Below, one piece after another: positions 46,216-52,993 of a stretch of DNA of 64,000 bases; the first letter of the stretch is position 1; each line of letters begins with the position of its first letter. The stretch lies in assembly GCF_004339805.1 (NCBI RefSeq), contig NZ_SLUI01000001.1, forward strand, positions 390,949-454,948. Reading direction: 5' to 3'. Position numbers and translations under genes: made by a program. This DNA comes from Anaerospora hongkongensis (GTDB taxonomy: Bacteria; Bacillota; Negativicutes; Sporomusales; DSM-15969). The notes under the pieces were generated by a model. It was given only the letters and a program-made list of their open reading frames with translations. It was not told where the DNA came from and did no database searches.

Positions 46216-46240
46216 AATTCTAATTTCTGGGAAAATAAAA

Positions 46241-46269
46241 AAAATCCTTCAAGTTGCATGAAGAATTTT
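46241..46269 (-). terminator. Terminator after the polysaccharide deacetylase gene
   Basis: AAAATTCTTCA pairs with TGAAGGATTTT (one wobble) around a 7-nt loop, followed by a T-run on the minus strand; separates the upstream operon from mraZ. Confidence 0.75.
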
Positions 46270-46327
46270 CAAATATTTTCAAGTTAAGATTATAGAACTA
46301 GAATTCCGGGACTTTTTTCCTATACGT

Positions 46328-47152
46328 TTAATTACGAATCAAACCAAGTCTTTCCAGAACAGGAGCACCATTCAGACGAATGAAAAAACTCCGGAACGAT
46401 TGCTCACTTTTAAATAGCGGAATGCGCTCCAGTGCATAAGGATCGCTATCCGGCCCTGCTTGTCCATAGCGAATTGTAAAAGCTGCACGATAACCAGCCT
46501 CGCGTACCAGCTCTTCAATTTGCAAATTATAAGCGCCGGTAGGATAAGCAAAATACCGTGCCGTTTGCCCTGTCTGCTCCTTGATAACCCGCCGTGACTT
46601 AGCCAGTTCTACTTTCGCCTGTTCCATGCTGATCTGATCCAAGGCAACATGATTTTCCGTATGAGAGCCGAATACAAAGCCCGCCTGCTGCATCTGCCGT
46701 ACCTGATCCCAGTTCATAAAGCGCTCATCTGTCCCGATCAGACCGGTAACGACAAATATCGTTGCTGTAAAACCATATTTTTTTAATATCGGATAAGCGT
46801 GCGTGTAGTTATCCAGATAGCCATCATCAAACGTAATGACCACAGGCTTGTCGGGCAGCCGCTTGCCATAATTTAAATGGGCCATCAACTGATCAGGGCT
46901 GATCGTGTGATAGCCATTATTCGCAAGATAAGCCATCTGGCTGTCAAATTCCTCCGGAGATAAAGATAAAGCATGCTGTAAATAATCAATTTTATGATAG
47001 TTTAAAACCGGAACATCCGCAATCTCATGACCTGTCGTACTGATTTTCCCCGAAACAACCTTGGGTTCTGTGCCTGCTATGGAAATGGCAATCAGTCCGA
47101 GCATAAGAGCCAAACAAACAATAATGGCCAAACGCCGGTAAACAGTTCTCAT
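46328..47152 (-). CDS. Polysaccharide deacetylase family protein
   Basis: A 274-residue exported or membrane-anchored carbohydrate esterase 4 protein: an N-terminal signal/anchor (IIVCLALMLGLIAISIA), then NodB motifs VITFDDGY (motif 1) and SHTENH (motif 2, HxxxH-type zinc ligands). The likely substrate is peptidoglycan or another N-acetylated glycan; this is inferred. It is the last gene of a feoB-to-deacetylase run and adjoins the dcw cluster. Confidence 0.9.
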   Translation of the reverse strand: MRTVYRRLAIIVCLALMLGLIAISIAGTEPKVVSGKISTTGHEIADVPVLNYHKIDYLQHALSLSPEEFDSQMAYLANNGYHTISPDQLMAHLNYGKRLPDKPVVITFDDGYLDNYTHAYPILKKYGFTATIFVVTGLIGTDERFMNWDQVRQMQQAGFVFGSHTENHVALDQISMEQAKVELAKSRRVIKEQTGQTARYFAYPTGAYNLQIEELVREAGYRAAFTIRYGQAGPDSDPYALERIPLFKSEQSFRSFFIRLNGAPVLERLGLIRN

Positions 47153-47188
47153 CTCAGATCTCCTTCCGTTATCGATCGCGCCGAAACA

Positions 47189-47656
47189 TTATTTGCAAAC
47201 ATCCACAATCTGCGCACCGGTAATTTGCTTTAAACGGGCCGGTCTAATCGGCAAAGCGGAATTCGCTGTGCCAGCGGCAGCGTAAACAATATCATATTCG
47301 TATAAACTCTGATCAACATATACAGGCAGTTCTTCCAGCAGCCCTACTGGTGAAACGCCTCCCGGAACAAAGCCGGTCACAGCCTCAACAGTCAAACTGT
47401 CGGCAAATCTGATTTTCTTGCAGCCAACCGCCTTCGCCAGCTGCCTAGTATTCACTCTTTTATCCCCGCAGGTAACGATTACAATCGCAGAATCATCAGC
47501 CATAAATACCAAAGTCTTAGCGATCTGCCCCACTGTTACTCCGAGGGTTTGCGCTGCCAGTTCAGCAGTATGCGTACTATCGTCAAACAACACAATCTTT
47601 AAATCTTCATATTGTTCAAGAACTTTTTTTACTCGCTGTAAAGGCAAAACACTCAC
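47189..47656 (-). CDS. YbaK/EbsC-type aminoacyl-tRNA deacylase
   Basis: A 155-residue YbaK/ProX-fold protein. The TAELAAQTLGVTVGQIAKTLVF and GDKRVNTRQLAKAVG blocks and GFVPGGVSPVGL with the GxxPGGVxP loop are diagnostic. Such proteins hydrolyse mischarged tRNAs (for example Cys-tRNA-Pro). Its TTG/ATG lies 2 bp after lgt. Confidence 0.88.
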   Translation of the reverse strand: MSVLPLQRVKKVLEQYEDLKIVLFDDSTHTAELAAQTLGVTVGQIAKTLVFMADDSAIVIVTCGDKRVNTRQLAKAVGCKKIRFADSLTVEAVTGFVPGGVSPVGLLEELPVYVDQSLYEYDIVYAAAGTANSALPIRPARLKQITGAQIVDVCK

Positions 47657-47658
47657 TC

Positions 47659-48429
47659 CTATTTTTTCAATTTAACGAACAGCAGGCACAGGCAGATTGC
47701 AACTGCCAGTACGCTAAGTACTTGATCAGCCGTTAACTGTCCAATTACTAAAATCCGATTAAGCTCCAGCTCGTCCAACACAAACCGAATGGAAGCCCAA
47801 AAGAGCAAATATGCTAAAAAAAGGGTTCCCGTTCTGAACGTGCCGCAGCGAACCTGAAATATAACCATAATTGCAGCTGCCACAAAAAATAAAAAGGCGC
47901 CGAACGCTTCATAAAGAAACAGCGGCTGAAAAAAGTCAAACTGCTCATACCCTGCCGGCCGGCAGAGAAAATCAATATAGACACCCCAAGGCTGATTAGT
48001 CGGCATCCCAAAGCCATCTTGACTCGCAAGATTGGCCAGACAGCCAACAGCCTGCCCCAAGGCCAGGCCTGGAGTCAGTATATCCGCCCAGTACCAGAAG
48101 CTGATCTTTTCCCATTTACTATATAAACCAAGCGTAAGAAGCAGCCCCACAACCGCTCCGCCGGCAGCAACTCCGCCATGCCATAAAGAAACCATTTCCC
48201 CCGGCTGTCCGGCATATAAAGACCAATTGGCAGCAATATACTGCAGCCGTGCACAGATAATAGCCAGAGGAATGCCGAACAAAGCAATATCCAAGATGCG
48301 CTCTGTTGGCTGCCTGCGCAGACGAGCCTGCCACATCCCGCAGCCAATGGCCGCCAGGACCGCCAGGGCCAGAATCATTCCGTACCAGTATACGTGTAAA
48401 GGACCTAATGAAAAAGCTATTTTCCCCAT
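47659..48429 (-). CDS. lgt: Prolipoprotein diacylglyceryl transferase family protein
   Basis: A 256-residue, seven-segment Lgt-type protein. HVYWYGMILALAV, FGIPLAIICARLQY, and the HGGVAAGGAVVG block with the conserved His are present. The central signature, normally GRxGNFxNGExxG, is altered here (GQAVGCLANLASQDGFG): the Arg and the first Asn are replaced. It ends with LDELELNRILVIGQLTADQVLS. The fold is clear; whether it is the main active Lgt is uncertain. Confidence 0.82.
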   Translation of the reverse strand: MGKIAFSLGPLHVYWYGMILALAVLAAIGCGMWQARLRRQPTERILDIALFGIPLAIICARLQYIAANWSLYAGQPGEMVSLWHGGVAAGGAVVGLLLTLGLYSKWEKISFWYWADILTPGLALGQAVGCLANLASQDGFGMPTNQPWGVYIDFLCRPAGYEQFDFFQPLFLYEAFGAFLFFVAAAIMVIFQVRCGTFRTGTLFLAYLLFWASIRFVLDELELNRILVIGQLTADQVLSVLAVAICLCLLFVKLKK

Positions 48430-48503
48430 GTAAACTCCTGTATCATAACTATTCCATTAGTATTTTACATTGGACGACTGAAAATTACCAGTGATAAATG
48501 TTG

Positions 48504-48728
48504 CTATTTCCTTAGTTTGACTACCATAATCCCCTGGGCGATCCTCCGGTCCAACGCTACCTTTGTGTAATCAATTTGTAAAATCACCGCCGGCGAGCTT
48601 TGGACAACGCACACCAAAACATCCGGCAGGATTCCAAAAGCACTAAGCTTGGAAAAGTGTGCAGCAGTCAACGGTTCCAGCGAAGCAACAATCGCTTTAT
48701 CCCCACGTTTGAGCAAGGTAAGCGGCAT
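48504..48728 (-). CDS. feoA: FeoA family ferrous iron transport protein
   Basis: A 74-residue SH3-like FeoA protein (MPLTLLKRGDKAIVASLE... HFSKLSAFGILPDVLVCVV with the LGILPG-like turn). Its ATG overlaps the feoB stop by 1 bp (TAATG), giving coupling. The gene lies after feoB, whereas feoA usually comes first. Confidence 0.85.
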   Translation of the reverse strand: MPLTLLKRGDKAIVASLEPLTAAHFSKLSAFGILPDVLVCVVQSSPAVILQIDYTKVALDRRIAQGIMVVKLRK

Positions 48729-50665
48729 TACATCATCCACAGCCGCATCACCCCCTGGTTCACCAGCCAGCCGGAAGCTACCGCTGTTGCGGTAATGAAT
48801 ATGCCCATAATAACGGCAATTGCCAGCCCTCTTTCTTTTATCATCACCGCAAATTGAGCAACGCAAGGCATAAAAAGAGTCAGCGTTACTGCGGCTACAA
48901 CCAGCTGTGAATCCGATAAACGGCCGCTCGTGACCATATCGTACAAACCTGCAGCTCCATAATCGCGGCGGAAAAAGCCCAGCAAAAACGCCTCTGCCGC
49001 TTCACGCGGCAAGCCGATAAAATTCATGACAGGCTCGACCCGGGCGACCAACCGGCCAAGCAGCCCTGTCTTATCGCCGATCCACAGCAGGCAGCTGGTT
49101 GCTACAAAAACAGGCAGAATTTCAACAAAGTACCAAAACATCCGGGAATAGGCCTTCTTGATCACATTTGCAGCTGCCGGCACTCTGAGCGGCGGCAGTT
49201 CCATATAAAAAGCACTGCCGTTACTGCCGGTAAGTTTGGCACTTAGCCACCCGGAAAACGCAAAAATAACCACTATATACCCCAGCCAGATCAGCAGGGC
49301 TGTTTCATTATGAGCCAATAAAGATAAAACGACTCCCAGCTGAGCAGAACAGGGAATTGTCAAGGCAAGTAGAAAAGTGGTGATGATTCTTTCCCGTCTG
49401 GTTTCCAGCGTACGAGTTACCATAACGGCCATAGTTCCGCAGCCAAAGCCTAATGCGATCGGGATAATAGCACGTCCATTCAGACCCAGGGCTTTAAAAA
49501 ACCGGTCAACCAGCATTGCCAGACGGGGTAAATAACCACAGTCTTCCAAAAGAGCGAAAGCAATAAAAAAAGTACCTACAATTGGCAGGATGATGGCAAC
49601 GGCATATCTAATGCCTAATGAAAAAACGCCATACTCACCGATAAGAAAGGATTGGAGCCAGCCCCATCCAACATATTGATTTACCACAGCCTCTGCTGCA
49701 GGCATAATATTTTTTAGAAAGAGCGTATTATTCAGATAATCAACCAATACCCCTGCTCCAAACAGTCCCACAAACTGATATAGTCCGAAATACATGACCA
49801 TGCACAAGATTGGTAAGCCGGTCAGCGGTTCACAGGTAAGGCGGTCTAGCAAATCTGTCCGCCATTGGCGGCGGCTCTTACCATAGGTAACAGTCTGCTC
49901 GAGCAGTTCACCAATTTTATGCTGCCGCTCTATTGCCAGAAGCAAAGCAGGTTCTTTTCCCAGTTTGTTCTGAAACGCCTCCCGGTATCGCCGGATTTCC
50001 TGGGCCTCAGGCTCACCAGCCAGCACCTGTTCTGCAGCTCGCCCCCCCTGCAATACCAGCAGTGCGGTCAGTCTCTTAGCAAACCCTTTTTCCGCGTTCA
50101 AATTACCTGCGATATGCTGAACTGCCTTCTCCAGCTGCTCTGAGAAAAGCAAAGGCTCAGGCACCCTCGGCACAAAGCCGCTGATTGCCTGTTTTAAGTT
50201 CTTCATGCCTCTGTTGCCGACTGCCGCAGTGGCTACAACCGGTACCCCCAGCAGCTCCGACAGTTTATTGATCTGAATGTGAATACCATGCTGCTCGGCC
50301 TCATCCATTACATTCAGATCCAGCAGCAGAGGATAGCCGCCATCCATTAACTGCAATGTCAGCATGAGCATGCGCCGAATGTTCTTCGCATCAATTACAT
50401 GAATCACCAAATCCGGCTTCTCGGTGCGCAGCAAGTCCAGTGTCACCCGTTCTTCATCAGTAAGTGCACTTAAGGAATAAACGCCTGGCGTATCAATAAT
50501 TTCATACATCCTGCCGTTCAGCTTGGCCTGGCCTCTGGCAATATCGACCGTAGTGCCGGGATAATTAGAAACAACGACATACGCACCTGTCAAATAATTA
50601 AAAATAACGCTTTTCCCTACATTGGGGGCGCCGACAAGAACGATCTTAGGCAGTTTTTGCTTCAT
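48728..50665 (-). CDS. feoB: Ferrous iron transporter FeoB
   Basis: A 645-residue membrane transporter with an N-terminal G domain: GAPNVGKS (12-19, G1), DTPG (G3) and a G4 region modified to LNVMDEA. The membrane part has two Gate-type repeats (ALEDCGYLPRLAMLVDRF; GFGCGTMAVMVTRTLETRRER). It imports Fe2+, typical of anaerobes. The start follows GGAGGATGG. No Fur box was recognised upstream. Confidence 0.93.
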   Translation of the reverse strand: MKQKLPKIVLVGAPNVGKSVIFNYLTGAYVVVSNYPGTTVDIARGQAKLNGRMYEIIDTPGVYSLSALTDEERVTLDLLRTEKPDLVIHVIDAKNIRRMLMLTLQLMDGGYPLLLDLNVMDEAEQHGIHIQINKLSELLGVPVVATAAVGNRGMKNLKQAISGFVPRVPEPLLFSEQLEKAVQHIAGNLNAEKGFAKRLTALLVLQGGRAAEQVLAGEPEAQEIRRYREAFQNKLGKEPALLLAIERQHKIGELLEQTVTYGKSRRQWRTDLLDRLTCEPLTGLPILCMVMYFGLYQFVGLFGAGVLVDYLNNTLFLKNIMPAAEAVVNQYVGWGWLQSFLIGEYGVFSLGIRYAVAIILPIVGTFFIAFALLEDCGYLPRLAMLVDRFFKALGLNGRAIIPIALGFGCGTMAVMVTRTLETRRERIITTFLLALTIPCSAQLGVVLSLLAHNETALLIWLGYIVVIFAFSGWLSAKLTGSNGSAFYMELPPLRVPAAANVIKKAYSRMFWYFVEILPVFVATSCLLWIGDKTGLLGRLVARVEPVMNFIGLPREAAEAFLLGFFRRDYGAAGLYDMVTSGRLSDSQLVVAAVTLTLFMPCVAQFAVMIKERGLAIAVIMGIFITATAVASGWLVNQGVMRLWMM

Positions 50666-50760
50666 ACACCATCCTCCGCTTGAATAGGAAATAGCTAACG
50701 AAATAGTCGACGCTATTCTTTATTCCCGGCATCCGGTAAATATGCGCAGTAATTAATAAA

Positions 50761-50786
50761 GACGCGTACTCCTGAGAGTACGCGTC
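50761..50786 (-). terminator. trxA terminator
   Basis: A perfect 11-bp stem GACGCGTACTC / GAGTACGCGTC with a 4-nt loop, followed by T residues on the minus strand. Confidence 0.85.
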
Positions 50787-50792
50787 TTATCA

Positions 50793-51116
50793 TTAGATCA
50801 GCGGATTAATTTTAGCGGTAATGCCAGCCTTCGGCATATACCCCATCAATCGTTCAACAGCTTCGCCTTCTTTAAAGACAACCATAGTGGGAAGACTCAT
50901 AACACCGTATTTTTGCGCTAGGGCACGGTTCTCATCAACATTGAGTTTTACGATTTTCAGTTTATCCCCTACTTCATCAGCCAGCTCGTCCATCACGGGC
51001 GAAAGCTTTGTGCAATACCCGCACCAAGGAGCCCAAAAGTCAACTAGTACCGGTTTTTGCGATTCAACTACTTCTTCCTGAAAAGTTGCTTCACTTACAC
51101 TTTGAACATTTGCCAT
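50793..51116 (-). CDS. trxA: Thioredoxin with WCGYC active site
   Basis: A 107-residue thioredoxin. Length, the fold blocks VLVDFWAPWC, IVKLNVDEN and the cis-Pro loop SLPTMVVF match TrxA. The active site is WCGYC instead of the canonical WCGPC; the Tyr would shift the redox potential. ATG at 51116 follows AGGGGGAAT. It is 19 bp downstream of a CoA-binding protein gene. Confidence 0.9.
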   Translation of the reverse strand: MANVQSVSEATFQEEVVESQKPVLVDFWAPWCGYCTKLSPVMDELADEVGDKLKIVKLNVDENRALAQKYGVMSLPTMVVFKEGEAVERLMGYMPKAGITAKINPLI

Positions 51117-51135
51117 TACGATTCCCCCTGTCAAT

Positions 51136-51543
51136 TTAAATTTCCTTCTGTGCTATACGATTACACCGAGCCTGTACCATTATGCATGAATTGTGGATTA
51201 CATTTAAATTTAACTGTTCTCCGGTTTGCACAACCGAAGCAGCATCTGCCCCTGGCTGAAGCCATACTGTGGAAATTCCCAGCTTGGCGCAATCACGCAT
51301 TACCTGTTCGCCAACACGCGGTGGAACAACAACATCAACAGCATCTGGTTTTACTGGTAAGTCACCAAGAGTGGGATAACATTTCTCACCTAGAATTTCA
51401 GTCACACCAGGATTAACGGCATAGACATTAAAACCATTTTCTTTCATAAACTTAAAGATTTTATAGCCATATTTCTCCCGGTTGTCGGTTGCTCCTACGA
51501 CTGCCCAGTTATTTAATTGAAGTGCTTCAGCAATCTTATCCAA
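51136..51543 (-). CDS. CoA-binding domain protein (YccU-like)
   Basis: A 135-residue Rossmann-like CoA-binding protein (WAVVGATDNREKYGYKIFKFM; VYAVNPGVTEILGEKCYPTLGDLP; VWLQPGA; NVIHNSCIMVQ). TTG at 51543 is chosen because AAGGAGG lies 7 nt upstream. The family binds CoA and is linked to protein acylation or CoA redox, but the role is unproven. It is co-transcribed with trxA. Confidence 0.87.
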   Translation of the reverse strand: MDKIAEALQLNNWAVVGATDNREKYGYKIFKFMKENGFNVYAVNPGVTEILGEKCYPTLGDLPVKPDAVDVVVPPRVGEQVMRDCAKLGISTVWLQPGADAASVVQTGEQLNLNVIHNSCIMVQARCNRIAQKEI

Positions 51544-51701
51544 GTCGCATCCTCCTTTTCCCACATTTCAGTGTTATTAACATTATATTCCTGCTCATAT
51601 TGTGAGTCAACTGCTTTGCCAATATACCTATGTTCACATAAATCAAGCAGTAATTCGCATTTCAGCATGCTGTTGAATACAATAGGAAGAGGTGATTAAA
51701 C

Positions 51702-52040
51702 TTGGCATACGCAATAACCATTTCTTTGGCCTCCAGGCGTTTGCAGCTATCTCATTCCGGCCGTGTAGTGATGACTTGTCCAGTTGGCATCGGAAAAAAA
51801 GGCACGCCTACTCCGACCGGCAACTTTCGAATCGTCAATATAATGCCACACCCCGGCGGCCCCTATGGGGCAATCTGGATGGGGCTTAACAGACCTACGT
51901 ACGGAATCCACGGAACCGATAATCCAGCTTCCATTGGCGGCATGGTCTCTAAAGGGTGCATTCGGCTGCACAACAGTGATGTTGTTGCCATTGCCCGAGT
52001 CATCCCCATTGGCACGCCAGTCACCATTACGGCCCATTAA
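51702..52040 (+). CDS. Minimal L,D-transpeptidase (YkuD domain) without export signal
   Basis: A 112-residue protein that is almost only the YkuD catalytic domain. IHGTDNPASIG with His70 and SKGCIRLHN with Cys86 and Arg88 form the active site. The start is TTG behind GGAAGAGGTG; a stop lies three codons upstream, so no signal peptide or membrane anchor can be added in this frame. It faces gluQRS convergently, with a 4-bp overlap. Function in peptidoglycan (or spore wall) crosslinking is inferred. Confidence 0.88.
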   Translation: MAYAITISLASRRLQLSHSGRVVMTCPVGIGKKGTPTPTGNFRIVNIMPHPGGPYGAIWMGLNRPTYGIHGTDNPASIGGMVSKGCIRLHNSDVVAIARVIPIGTPVTITAH

Positions 52041-52993
52041 GGAGCATCATCTACCACAACCGGCATGGCAGGAATAGATTGCAGGGAAAACAGGCTGACT
52101 GCCTCCCGGGCAGATAGCGGTTCCCAAGTATCAATCTGTCCTGCCTTCCATGCCAGGTATCCGATAATCGTATCCGCCTTAACCCCCCTGCTGCGCATAC
52201 TGGCAAGGGACAAGCTGCCGTGCCGCTTAGACAAGCGGCTGCCGTCCTTCCCCAATAGCAGCGGCACATGAATGAACGCAGGCGCCTTAAGCCCCAGAAG
52301 TTGATATAACAGCAGCTGACGCGGAGTTGATGCCAGTAAATCTGCTCCCCGCAGCACCTGATTGATCGCCATTAAACCATCATCAACAACAACAGCGAGC
52401 TGATAGGCAAAAACGCCATCCGAACGGCGCACCACGAAATCGCCGCAGCTCGGTCTAACATTCTGGGTGTATTCCCCTTGCAGGCCATCACGGAAAGAAA
52501 CTGCTTCATCAGGAACAGTCAACCGTAGCGAGCTTCGCCGCGGCTGTTTTTCCCGTTCGGCCTGCTCTTGGCTGCTCATCAGCCGGCAGGTCCCCGGGTA
52601 AACAAATTCCTGTTCGCCCAGATGGGGAGCTGACGCCACAGCATGCAGTTCAGCCCGCGTGCAATAGCAGGGATAGATAAGTTTTGCCGCCTCAAGCCGC
52701 TTAAGCGCAGCTTCGTATAAATCGCGGCGTTCGCTCTGGCAATAGGGGCCATAGTCCCCGCCGATATCCGGCCCCTCATCCCAATCCAGGCCTAACCAGG
52801 CCATATCTTCCAGGAGCTGCTTTACAAACTCTTTGCGGGAACGGTCTGGATCAAGATCTTCAATTCTCAGCACCATCCGCCCCTGCTGGCTGCGTGTATG
52901 CAGCCAGGCAAGCAAAGCGGTCCAGGCATTCCCCAAATGCATTTCACCCGTCGGGCTAGGTGCAAAGCGCCCGCGAATCGAATCCAGCGTCAT
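52037..52993 (-). CDS. gluQ: Glutamyl-Q tRNA(Asp) synthetase
   Basis: A 318-residue truncated GluRS paralogue that places glutamate on queuosine-34 of tRNA-Asp. RGRFAPSPTGEMHLGN holds the HIGH-like motif, CYCTRAEL with the downstream Cys forms the zinc site, and SRLSKRHG is the KMSKS-type loop. The anticodon-binding domain is missing, as expected. It overlaps the peptidase gene by 4 bp. Confidence 0.92.
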   Translation of the reverse strand: MTLDSIRGRFAPSPTGEMHLGNAWTALLAWLHTRSQQGRMVLRIEDLDPDRSRKEFVKQLLEDMAWLGLDWDEGPDIGGDYGPYCQSERRDLYEAALKRLEAAKLIYPCYCTRAELHAVASAPHLGEQEFVYPGTCRLMSSQEQAEREKQPRRSSLRLTVPDEAVSFRDGLQGEYTQNVRPSCGDFVVRRSDGVFAYQLAVVVDDGLMAINQVLRGADLLASTPRQLLLYQLLGLKAPAFIHVPLLLGKDGSRLSKRHGSLSLASMRSRGVKADTIIGYLAWKAGQIDTWEPLSAREAVSLFSLQSIPAMPVVVDDAP

